Shown: piece by piece, positions 1 to 6,323 of the stretch
How positions within the stretch are numbered: position 1 is the stretch's first letter
Layout of the letters: each line of letters begins with the position of its first letter
NCBI GenBank assembly: GCA_002068715.1
Contig: MWAR01000131.1
Span: forward strand, 1-8,617
Origin: a bacterium ADurb.Bin374
GTDB lineage: Bacteria; Riflebacteria; Ozemobacteria; Ozemobacterales; Ozemobacteraceae
DNA length: 8,617 nucleotides
Reading direction: 5' to 3'
Program-made: the position numbers and the translations under genes
Notes under the pieces: model-generated
Seen by the model: the letters and a program-made list of their open reading frames with translations, nothing else
Database searches by the model: none
What the model was told of the DNA's origin: nothing

Positions 1-461
1 ATGTCACCCTGCTCACCGGCCTGGGGAATGTAGACATCCTGATCTCGGAGAAAGGGAATGGCGCAGACGAGAACGGCTGGATCGCCGGCGGCGTCATGCA
101 CGAGGACGAGGTCGTTGTCAGGCTGCTCGCGGTCGCGGATGGCGGTGACGGTGACGTTGATAGCCTTGAGAACGGGTTTCGGTGCATGGAGCGTCGCGGG
201 CGAGTCGTGGTTGCCTCCGACGACGATGACGCTGCGGCAGCCTTGCTCGGCGCATCGGCTGAGGAAGGAATAGTACATCTCGAGGGCATAGTTCGGCGGC
301 AGGCCCGAGTCGAAAATATCACCGGCAATAAGAAGAAGCTCGATGGCCTCTTCCTTGAGCGTATCGAGAAGCCAGGCCAGGAACGCGCGATGCTCCTCGT
401 CGCGTTTCTGCTGTTTCAACAACTGTCCGAGATGCCAATCCGACGTATGAAGAACCTTCAT
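1..461 (-). CDS. sbcD: Exonuclease SbcD, N-terminal part (cut by window edge)
   Basis: SbcD is the Mre11-type nuclease subunit of the SbcCD complex, which opens hairpins and trims double-strand ends in the cytoplasm during DNA repair. The 153 visible residues hold the first metallophosphoesterase motifs in the expected order: HTSDWHLGQ (residues 5-13; D8 and H10 bind metal), AGDIFDSG (46-53; D48) and GGNHDS (83-88; N85, H86). A later CAIPFLRDQD segment (133-142) fits the E. coli SbcD pattern of PIPFLR after the first catalytic half. The family is roughly 400 residues, so the later His motifs and the C-terminal half lie beyond base 1. The ATG at 459-461 is chosen because GGGAGGG (468-474 on the complement) sits 6 bases ahead; the ATG just upstream at 464-466 reaches a stop after two codons. 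The partner gene sbcC usually lies downstream, here outside the window. Confidence 0.93.
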   Translation of the reverse strand, partial: MKVLHTSDWHLGQLLKQQKRDEEHRAFLAWLLDTLKEEAIELLLIAGDIFDSGLPPNYALEMYYSFLSRCAEQGCRSVIVVGGNHDSPATLHAPKPVLKAINVTVTAIRDREQPDNDLVLVHDAAGDPAVLVCAIPFLRDQDVYIPQAGEQGD

Positions 462-467
462 TCCATG

Positions 468-474
468 CCCTCCC
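468..474 (-). promoter_or_regulatory. Ribosome binding site of sbcD
   Basis: On the minus strand the sequence reads GGGAGGG, six bases before the ATG at 461. It decides the start, because the nearer upstream ATG (464-466) is followed almost at once by a stop. Confidence 0.75.
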
Positions 475-622
475 AAGGATGACGAAAGAACCAAACGCTT
501 CGATACGGGGAGCCAGATGGTTTCAATGCGGTCGATGATATCAAGAAAAATGTCACAGGACCACAGAGACAGGGAGCCTCCGCTACGGATGAAGCGTTCT
601 GAATCCTGCCGAACGAAACCAT

Positions 623-710
623 CCGTTTGTACTCGGCTTGTCGAAACCTGCCTTGAACTTGCCGAAAGGGCCGAGGCTTTCACGTGCTTCGACAGGCTCA
701 GCACGAACGG
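623..710. repeat. REP-like inverted repeat built on GTCGAA/TTCGAC
   Basis: The left arm (623-645, ending GGCTTGTCGAA) and right arm (688-710, starting TTCGACAGGCTCA) are inverted copies of the same 23-base motif, matching at 18 of 23 positions around a 42-base spacer. Within the spacer, 651-670 (CCTTGAACTTGCCGAAAGGG) looks like a third, degenerate unit of the same motif in the left-arm orientation. The right arm reads on into GCACGAACGG. From general knowledge, motifs of the form CCGTTCG..CTGAGC.TGTCGAA are dispersed in many copies, often in facing pairs, between genes of various bacteria. Placement in an intergenic gap fits this. Whether it is repeated elsewhere in this genome cannot be seen here. 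It could fold into an RNA or DNA hairpin, or be a target of a REP-associated transposase. Confidence 0.65.
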
Positions 711-826
711 GAGCGCAACAGTGGCTTCTGTAATGCGGAAATCAGTATCGGATATGGTATGACACACGAAATTTCGGTCGCTCATGAACGGGGCGGGGAA
801 TGCCGATAGGTTTTCTAGCCTATTCT

Positions 827-831
827 GGAGG
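827..831 (+). promoter_or_regulatory. Ribosome binding site of the LysM gene
   Basis: GGAGG lies seven bases before the ATG at 839. This favours 839 over the in-frame ATG at 800, which has a poorer upstream context and would add 13 residues in front of a well-formed signal anchor. Confidence 0.75.
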
Positions 832-838
832 TTGTTTC

Positions 839-1393
839 ATGATCTCCCGCGTCAAACGCCGTTCACCCGCATCGCATCGCGGGTTGTTCCTGTTTTTCGT
901 CGTCGGTCTTTTCATGCTGCAGATCACGTTTGCTTTCACCATTCACGGAGACATCGGGCCCCAGTCGCCCGTCGTGCCGGGCATCGACCGGCCGGCGTCG
1001 CCCCTGCTCGTGGGGCGCATCGACAGCCTAATCAACCAGCCCTGCATCCGCCAGCCGGTGCGACCGGCCCCCGAGGGCGCCTTTGCCCCCGCGGCGAGGA
1101 ACATCCCGCCCGAGCCGGTTGCGGTCGCGCCGAAAACGGCTCCCGACACGCAGGAGCTTGCCAAAGCCCCGGCGGCGAGAAATGTTCAGATTCAGGAAAA
1201 AGGGCGGTATCTCGAATACACGATCGAACGCGGCGACACGCTCGATACGATCTCGACAAAACTCTACGGCAACACCCGCATGACAGGGGCGATCGTCCGA
1301 CTCAACAGGATCCGCGACGAGAAAGCCCTCCGGCTCGGCGAGCGCCTGCTCGTTCCCCGCACCGGCCTGGTCGTCCGGCTGGCCGCCCGTTGA
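839..1393 (+). CDS. Membrane-anchored or secreted LysM-domain protein
   Basis: This protein of 184 residues probably binds peptidoglycan at the cell envelope. The N-terminus is basic (RVKRR, then SHRG), followed by a hydrophobic stretch at about residues 15-33 that fits a signal peptide or single membrane anchor. Residues 40-120 are Pro/Ala-rich and probably a disordered linker. The C-terminus (about 124-174) is one LysM domain: YTIERGDTLDTISTKLYG, then LNRIRDE, then LRLGERLLVPR, the usual order of the GDTL start, the Asn of the central turn and the closing L.P. No catalytic domain is present, so it is a binding or adaptor protein rather than a hydrolase. The penicillin-binding transpeptidase follows on the same strand 82 bases downstream, suggesting a shared cell-wall role. 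The specific function is unknown. Confidence 0.85.
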   Translation: MISRVKRRSPASHRGLFLFFVVGLFMLQITFAFTIHGDIGPQSPVVPGIDRPASPLLVGRIDSLINQPCIRQPVRPAPEGAFAPAARNIPPEPVAVAPKTAPDTQELAKAPAARNVQIQEKGRYLEYTIERGDTLDTISTKLYGNTRMTGAIVRLNRIRDEKALRLGERLLVPRTGLVVRLAAR

Positions 1394-1406
1394 CCCTCGA
1401 CGCTCT

Positions 1407-1447
1407 GCACCCCGTCACGGGGTGCTGCCGCCGTCCGCTCCGGACGG
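1407..1447 (+). other. Two tandem GC-rich hairpins between the LysM and PBP genes
   Basis: The first hairpin (1407-1425) is GCACCCC, loop GTCAC, GGGGTGC. The second (1431-1447) is CCGTCCG, loop CTC, CGGACGG. Both stems are perfect over 7 bases and lie 5 bases apart. No T-run follows either, so they are poor candidates for an intrinsic terminator. They could be a processing or stability element, or a partial attenuator setting the expression ratio of the two genes. The function is inferred. Confidence 0.5.
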
Positions 1448-1475
1448 AATCCGCTGAAACGATACCGGGAACCGC

Positions 1476-3281
1476 ATGATATCAACCTCCATCAAGTCGC
1501 TGAATCTGCTGTGCATCGTGGGTTATCTGATGTTCATGACGCTCGCGATCGATTCGTCGATCGTCGACGCGCTGGTCTTCTTCGTCTCCGAGGAAAACGG
1601 CACGGCTGTCTTCACCACCGGCGCGGTCCGCACCACGTCTCTCGGGAAACCCGATGCAGGTCCCTCGGGATTCGCCGCGGTCCAGTTCAAATCCCTGCCC
1701 CTGAGCGGTTCCGGCAGGGGCGAAACGTCCGCGATGCGAACGTCATCCGCCTCGCAGACGCCCGCGGTGAACATCGCGATGAATGCTGGTCTGTCGCTGA
1801 AAAACACTTCGGGTGCCGCCATGATCCAGGCTGCCATACCTGCTGCCGGCAATTCGCACGAGATGGCGACCCCGCATGAGGAAGTCATCGAAGAGGCGAG
1901 CGGCGTCGCATCCTTCACCGCCGACGCCCTCGCGGCAGCCGACGACGACGAAGCCGGAGAAGACGGCGAGGAATGCGCCAGCGAATCCGGGGAGATCGAC
2001 GGCGATGCAGCGGAAGCTTCCGTCGCAGCCGCACATGCAGACAAACAGGCCCCCGTGATCGGCATGCGGCCTGAAGTGAAGCCTGCCTCGGCCATGGCCC
2101 CTGTCTCGCTCCCCATGGTTGCTCCAGCTGCGACTCCCGAGCCTGCTGCGGCACAGACCGCGAACGCGCCGGTGGACGGCCGCCAACTCTCGATTCTCGA
2201 AGTCATCCGCCTCCTGCCCAGCCGGCCATGGCGGTATGACCCCGGCCTCGATCGGTACGTCGTCGATTACAACGCCGACACCCGGATCGTTATGACGATC
2301 AAGCCCGCCCTCCAGCGTCTCGTTGAAAGTGCATTCAAGCATTACACGACCAAGATGGGTGCCGCGGTCATCCAGGATCCCTCCACGGGCGCGATTCTCG
2401 CCCTGACCTCCTTCGATGGTCGCAACACCCTCTCGCCCGACTCGCCCGGTTTCATCACCGACAACTGGGCACTGAAAGCCACGTTCCCCGTCGCTTCGAT
2501 TTTCAAGATCATCACTGCCTCCGCAGGCATCGATCGTCAGAAAGTCGTCCCCGCCAGCCGCATCCGCATTGGCCGCAAAGCCTCGCTCGAACTGTGGCGC
2601 GCGTTCGCCAAGTCCCACAATGGCGTGTTCGGCGTTGTCGGCCGGGCGGTCGGCAAATCCGTCCTGCTTGCCTATGCGAACGCGTTCGGGTTCAACCGGC
2701 CGTTCTACTTCGACCTGCCCGTGACGAAATCCGTCGCCGATATCCCAGATTCCGGCGTGAAGCTCGGGGAAGCGGCCGCAGGCCTGAACCGCGAGTTCGA
2801 AGTCTCTCCGATGCACGTGTCGAGCATCGTCTCGACCGTTCTCAATCGTGGGCGCATGATGAAGCCCTACCTGGTCGATTACATCGTCCACAAGGGCCAG
2901 GTGGTGTTCCGCCGCCAGCCGTTCCCGCTTGCCCAGCCCATTCCGACCGGCGTGGCCACGCAGATCTACGAGATGATGCGCACGACCACGACCCATGGAA
3001 CCGGCAAACGTGGCTTTGCGTGCTACAAGAGCTGCCCCAGTCTCGCGAACATGAGCGGCGGGAAGACCGGTACGCTGACCGGAACCGATCCGCACTACCT
3101 GTTCACCTGGTTCGGCGGCTTCACCCGCACCGGCGGCAGGGACCTCGCTCTCACCGTCCTGGTCGGCCAGCCCGGCTTTTCGTCGGTGCGTGCGGCGTCG
3201 CTTGCGGGGCGCATTGCCTACGAACTGTATACGGGGAAAGCACCGGGCGGGGCCTCGAGCTCGCGCATTGCGCGAAAGTAG
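1476..3281 (+). CDS. Penicillin-binding protein, transpeptidase domain
   Basis: This 601-residue protein is predicted to cross-link peptidoglycan peptides outside the cytoplasmic membrane. A hydrophobic segment at about residues 8-25 fits a membrane anchor. Residues about 40-235 are low complexity, rich in Ala, Glu, Asp and Pro, and match no known domain to my eye. The transpeptidase fold covers about 268-588, with all three active-site motifs: SIFK (S341 nucleophile, K344), SHN (380-382) and KTG (530-532). The segment GEAAAGLNREFEVSPMH (431-447) matches the usual G.G....SP.. region before KTG. The SxxK-SxN gap of 39 residues is shorter than in typical class B PBPs (often 50-60), and no N-terminal dimerisation domain is recognisable. 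The Shine-Dalgarno site is weak (GGGA at 1467-1470). The LysM gene lies upstream in the same orientation. It could be a divergent class B PBP; the role (division, elongation or other) is undetermined. Confidence 0.88.
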   Translation: MISTSIKSLNLLCIVGYLMFMTLAIDSSIVDALVFFVSEENGTAVFTTGAVRTTSLGKPDAGPSGFAAVQFKSLPLSGSGRGETSAMRTSSASQTPAVNIAMNAGLSLKNTSGAAMIQAAIPAAGNSHEMATPHEEVIEEASGVASFTADALAAADDDEAGEDGEECASESGEIDGDAAEASVAAAHADKQAPVIGMRPEVKPASAMAPVSLPMVAPAATPEPAAAQTANAPVDGRQLSILEVIRLLPSRPWRYDPGLDRYVVDYNADTRIVMTIKPALQRLVESAFKHYTTKMGAAVIQDPSTGAILALTSFDGRNTLSPDSPGFITDNWALKATFPVASIFKIITASAGIDRQKVVPASRIRIGRKASLELWRAFAKSHNGVFGVVGRAVGKSVLLAYANAFGFNRPFYFDLPVTKSVADIPDSGVKLGEAAAGLNREFEVSPMHVSSIVSTVLNRGRMMKPYLVDYIVHKGQVVFRRQPFPLAQPIPTGVATQIYEMMRTTTTHGTGKRGFACYKSCPSLANMSGGKTGTLTGTDPHYLFTWFGGFTRTGGRDLALTVLVGQPGFSSVRAASLAGRIAYELYTGKAPGGASSSRIARK

Positions 3282-3294
3282 GATGCGATAAAGC

Positions 3295-3327
3295 AACATC
3301 GCCTTCCGGGAGCCGGAAGGCGATGTT
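3295..3327. terminator. Shared bidirectional terminator between convergent genes
   Basis: A perfect 15-bp stem (AACATCGCCTTCCGG and its complement) encloses the 3-base loop GAG. It lies in the 58-base gap between the ends of the PBP gene (plus) and the Clp-type gene (minus), so it can serve both. The stem ends in TT and is followed by only a short AT-rich stretch on either strand, so the U-tract is weak. Confidence 0.8.
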
Positions 3328-3339
3328 TGATAAATGCCG

Positions 3340-4773
3340 TTATTTTTTCGGGGTCTGTTCGGGGACCGGCGGCACGGGGGCCGAATCGGGCTTCGGAACT
3401 TCGAATTGGCCCGTCACCTTGAAGGCCGCCGTGTCTTCACCGTCGGCATCCTTGCCGGGCACGGCAGAAATGACGTCACCGGCCTTGAACTGCTCGCCCT
3501 TCAGGATCAACTCGGCGAGCGGGTTCTCGATGTGACGATGGATGCAGCGGCGCAGGGGGCGCGCGCCGTATTTGAGGTCGGTGCCCTGATCGACGAGGAA
3601 CGTGCGCAGCGCGTCGGTGAACTCGATTTTCATGTTCAGGTTCGAAAGCCGCGAGGCGACCTCGTTGAGCATGATGTCGAGGATATGCAGGTTGTCTTCC
3701 TTCGTGAGGGCCCGGAACACGATGATGTCGTCGATGCGGTTGAGGAACTCGGGCGGGAACTTCTTCTCGAGGCTCTTGCGCGTGATCTTCGTCTTCTGGG
3801 CGTGCGACAGCTCCTCGAGCTTCTCTTTCGGCTTGTCGGCCTTGGCGGTGTCGACGCCGACGCGGAAGCCCGGCTTGCTCTCTTCCGATGTGATGTCGCT
3901 GACGCCGACGTTGGTGGTCATGATGATGCAGGCTTCGCGGAAGCTGACCATCTCACCCTTGCTGTCGGTGAGAATGCCTTCGTCGAGCAGCTGGAGCAGG
4001 AGGTTGTGCACCTTCTCGTGCGCCTTCTCGATCTCGTCGAACACGACGACGCCGTTCGGCTTGTTCTTGACGGCCTCGGTCAGGTAGCCGCCCTCGTTGT
4101 GGCCGATGTAGCCGGGAGGCGCGCCGATCAGTTTCGAATACTCGTGGCTCATGGCGTATTCCGAGCAGTCGACGCGCACGAGGTCGGTCTCGTTGCCGGT
4201 CAGAAACTCGCACAACGCCTTGGCGAGCTCGGTCTTGCCGACGCCGGTCTGGCCGACGAAGATGAAGCTGCCGATCGGCCGCTTCGGGTTCTTCAGGCCG
4301 ACCTTGGCCTTGCGGATCGCCTGCGCGACGGCCGTGATGGCTTCATCCTGGCCGATGATGCGCTTCTTCAGGTGTTTCTCGATCTCCATGAACCGCTGGT
4401 TCTTGGCCTTCGCCTCGTCGGCGGCCTCGGAGCCGAGCATCGGAATCGCGCCCTGGGGCTGATTCTCGTCGACCTGGATGGTCACTTCCTTGATGTCGAG
4501 GGAAGGGTTGACCTTCACGCACAGGTTATACAGTTCCTGTTCGATGATCTCGCCCAGAAGCGGGTACTCGTTGTTCCCGAACACCAGGGGCGCGATCTCG
4601 TCAAGGTAGTTCACTACCGATGCGTTGATGATCAGACGCTTGTAGGACTTCTTGTCCGTGATCTTGATGTTCTTGAAGAGCTGCTGCTTCTGTTCGGGCG
4701 TGAACGCGCGAATCGCGACAAAGCGGTCCAGTGACTCACAAAACTTCATCTTGATTCCGGGGGTGGAATCCAT
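3340..4773 (-). CDS. Single-module Clp/Hsp100 AAA+ ATPase (ClpC-like D2)
   Basis: This 477-residue protein is a probable cytoplasmic unfoldase. The AAA+ module (about 135-435) resembles the second ATPase domain of ClpC/ClpA/ClpB. It shows IIGQDEAI (139-146), Walker A GQTGVGKT (174-181), pore loop GYIG (221-224, Y222), Walker B VVVFDE (242-247), sensor-1 TTN (286-288), arginine finger in FLNRID (R346) and sensor-2 GARPLRR (403-409). The first ATPase domain and the double Clp N-domain are absent. Residues 1-115 form a predicted helical region I do not recognise. PGF (301-303) sits where ClpC carries its VGF ClpP-docking loop, so ClpP binding is possible but uncertain. A Lys/Glu-rich insertion (about 305-338) precedes the arginine finger, and the tail is Pro-rich. 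The start is set by AGGAGGG five bases upstream; the ATG at 4806 would lie beyond that site. Confidence 0.88.
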   Translation of the reverse strand: MDSTPGIKMKFCESLDRFVAIRAFTPEQKQQLFKNIKITDKKSYKRLIINASVVNYLDEIAPLVFGNNEYPLLGEIIEQELYNLCVKVNPSLDIKEVTIQVDENQPQGAIPMLGSEAADEAKAKNQRFMEIEKHLKKRIIGQDEAITAVAQAIRKAKVGLKNPKRPIGSFIFVGQTGVGKTELAKALCEFLTGNETDLVRVDCSEYAMSHEYSKLIGAPPGYIGHNEGGYLTEAVKNKPNGVVVFDEIEKAHEKVHNLLLQLLDEGILTDSKGEMVSFREACIIMTTNVGVSDITSEESKPGFRVGVDTAKADKPKEKLEELSHAQKTKITRKSLEKKFPPEFLNRIDDIIVFRALTKEDNLHILDIMLNEVASRLSNLNMKIEFTDALRTFLVDQGTDLKYGARPLRRCIHRHIENPLAELILKGEQFKAGDVISAVPGKDADGEDTAAFKVTGQFEVPKPDSAPVPPVPEQTPKK

Positions 4774-4778
4774 GGAAG

Positions 4779-4785
4779 CCCTCCT
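4779..4785 (-). promoter_or_regulatory. Ribosome binding site of the Clp-type ATPase
   Basis: The minus strand reads AGGAGGG, five bases before the ATG at 4773. It fixes the start at MDSTPG rather than an in-frame ATG eleven codons further upstream. Confidence 0.8.
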
Positions 4786-4799
4786 GGGGGGTTTTCCCG

Positions 4800-4828
4800 T
4801 TGACAAGCACTATCTGATAGGGTATACC
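4800..4828 (+). promoter_or_regulatory. Sigma-70-type promoter for the TPR-pilB operon
   Basis: TTGACA (4800-4805), a 17-base spacer, then TATACC (4823-4828). The -35 is a full consensus match, the spacing is ideal and the -10 matches at four of six positions. Transcription would start near 4835, giving a leader of about 50 bases before the TPR gene. The spacer contains the perfect inverted repeat CTATC-T-GATAG (4810-4820) and the -10 lies in the palindrome GGTATACC (4821-4828); either could be a regulator site, but no regulator is known. Confidence 0.6.
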
Positions 4829-4858
4829 AAAGTGTATCACCAACCCAACCATAAGGCA
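4823..4858 (-). promoter_or_regulatory. Possible divergent promoter for the Clp-type gene
   Basis: The minus strand offers TTGCCT, a 17-base spacer and TACACT, or alternatively TTGGGT, 16 bases and TATACC, the last sharing the palindromic GGTATACC with the plus-strand promoter. Both are weak matches. The 110-base divergent gap must hold a promoter for this gene, so one of them is plausible. Confidence 0.3.
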
Positions 4859-4883
4859 ACACCCCACATTTGACGGGACGACG

Positions 4884-6323
4884 ATGAGAGCGAAAGAGGC
4901 CGAGGAACACTTCGACAGGGCCATCCATTATTTCCGGGGTGGCTTTTTCCCAGCTGCACTGCACGAATTTCGTATGGTACAGCAGCTCGACCCCGAGTAC
5001 CCGAACATCAGCTTCATGCTGGAAGCGGCCCGAAAGAAGTCCAGTGAAGTCACCGGCCAGCTTTCCTCTTTCATCGAGACTGCCTTCGACGGCGAGATCC
5101 AGAACCTCTCCCAACATCTGGTCATCGATGGCTCCGGTGCTCTCGGCAGCAAGATCGAGGAGCTCCTCCGGCTGGACAAAACACAGGAAGCGCTTTCCCG
5201 GCTCGACGCCGCCGAGGCGATCGTTCCCGAATCCAAGCCCCTGCTTCTCCTGAAAGCGAGCATACAGAGACGCCTGGGCCACCTCGAAGAAGCCGAAAAG
5301 ACCCTTCGACAGGCGAATACGCTGTTCCCCGGCGACCCGGAAATCGTCAACAATCTTGGCAATGTGTTCCTCGCCCGCGGTTTGTTCCGCGACGCCGAAG
5401 AACAGTTCACGGAAGCCCACCGCCTTGCGCCCGATGACATGCGCGTGGTGAACAACCTGGGCTCGCTCCGGATGGAAATGTACCGTCTCGACGAGGCACG
5501 GAGCTGTTTCGAAGAGGTGCTGCGCCGCCAGCCCCAGATGGCCGTCGCCCGTCGCAATCTCGACAGCCTTCGCATGCGCATCGCCGAACTCGACCTCGAG
5601 ATCACACGCCTGAGGCGCGAATACGGGGCGCACCCGAACTACCCCGACATCGGCCTCTCGCTCGGAAAGGCCCTCCTGTTCCGGGGTGCGTTCTGGGAGG
5701 CGGGCTCGCTGCTCGAGGAACTGGTTGCGAAACATTCGGGCCTCGTCGCCGCCTACTTCTATCTCGGCACTCTCCGGGAAATGCAGGGAAACTACGACGC
5801 GGCCGTCTCGGCGTATCGCGAGATGGTGCTTCACAAGAAGCAGAGCGTTGCGCCGACGTTCCAGGCGGCGGAGACTCTGCTCCGCCAGGGATATCTCGAA
5901 GAGGCGCTGATCGAACTGAAGAAGATCGCCGTCATCGAACTCGACATGGCGGCCAGTCGCATCAACCTGGGCATCAAGTATTTCGAAGACGCCCTCTGGG
6001 CCGATGCCCTGAGGCATTTCGAGGAAGCGGCCGGTATGAACAGCCGGTATCCCGACGCCTACTACTGGATGGCGATGTGCTTTCTTCAGCTTGGAAAGCG
6101 CGCCGCGGCCGAACGGGGCCTGCGGAAGGCGATCGAGCTGAACCCGCGCTACGCCGACGCCCAGTTCCAACTCGGCATGCTCCTGCGGAAAAAGGCGCCG
6201 GTCAAAGCGAGACAGCATCTGATGCAGGCACTGACGATCGGCCTGCGACCGGCCTTCGCCGAGATGGCCGAGCGCATTCTCGGAGCCACGCCGGAAGATC
6301 GAGGACCAACCGACAATGGATGA
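4884..6323 (+). CDS. Tetratricopeptide repeat (TPR) protein
   Basis: This 479-residue protein is probably a cytoplasmic protein-protein scaffold. It has no signal peptide or membrane segment. About ten TPR-like 34-residue helical pairs can be seen: one near 4-37, a run at about 118-219, and another at about 253-455. Typical signatures are GNVFLARGLFRDAEEQF (159-175), LGTLREMQGNYDAAVSAY (294-311) and LGKRAAAERGLRKAIELNP (403-421). A charged helical stretch at about 225-247 separates the two main runs and may form a short coiled coil. The Shine-Dalgarno site is weak (GGGA about 4875). It is the first gene of an operon with the PilB-type ATPase, overlapping its start by 8 bases. That suggests a role in pilus or secretion assembly, loosely like PilF or PilW TPR pilotins, though those are lipoproteins and this protein lacks a lipobox. 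The partner is unknown. Confidence 0.85.
   Translation: MRAKEAEEHFDRAIHYFRGGFFPAALHEFRMVQQLDPEYPNISFMLEAARKKSSEVTGQLSSFIETAFDGEIQNLSQHLVIDGSGALGSKIEELLRLDKTQEALSRLDAAEAIVPESKPLLLLKASIQRRLGHLEEAEKTLRQANTLFPGDPEIVNNLGNVFLARGLFRDAEEQFTEAHRLAPDDMRVVNNLGSLRMEMYRLDEARSCFEEVLRRQPQMAVARRNLDSLRMRIAELDLEITRLRREYGAHPNYPDIGLSLGKALLFRGAFWEAGSLLEELVAKHSGLVAAYFYLGTLREMQGNYDAAVSAYREMVLHKKQSVAPTFQAAETLLRQGYLEEALIELKKIAVIELDMAASRINLGIKYFEDALWADALRHFEEAAGMNSRYPDAYYWMAMCFLQLGKRAAAERGLRKAIELNPRYADAQFQLGMLLRKKAPVKARQHLMQALTIGLRPAFAEMAERILGATPEDRGPTDNG

Larger units (their letters stand above)
462..838. other. Non-coding gap between divergent sbcD and the LysM gene
   Basis: These 377 bases separate two divergently transcribed genes. 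The short frames here have no Shine-Dalgarno site and no recognisable protein. The gap should contain promoters for both flanking genes, but I see no convincing sigma-70 pair on either strand. A weak pair on the minus strand (TTGAAA and TATCGA with a 15-base spacer, about 498-524) is not strong enough to call. The main recognisable structure is the repeat element at 623-710, described separately. Confidence 0.6.

Noticed and set aside
517..762. Short open frame of 81 codons in the sbcD-LysM gap
   Set aside because: No Shine-Dalgarno site, no recognisable protein, and it reads through the repeat element at 623-710.
1548..1570. Repeated CGATCG/GTCGAC palindromic bases near the PBP start
   Set aside because: They fall inside the coding sequence after the membrane anchor and are explained by Ala/Ile/Asp/Ser codons.
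1743..3299. Open frame of 518 codons on the minus strand, opposite the PBP gene
   Set aside because: It mirrors the PBP gene, which has complete active-site motifs. The antisense product is Arg/Gly/His-rich with no recognisable domain, as expected from GC-rich codon use.
3334..4734. Open frame of 466 codons on the plus strand, opposite the Clp-type gene
   Set aside because: It is a shadow of the ATPase gene. The product is a Leu/Val/Asp/Arg-rich sequence without motifs, and it begins inside the shared terminator region with no ribosome binding site.
4746..6218. Open frame of 490 codons on the minus strand, opposite the TPR gene
   Set aside because: It is antisense to a clear TPR protein and overlaps both the promoter region and the start of the Clp-type gene. 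No domain is recognisable.
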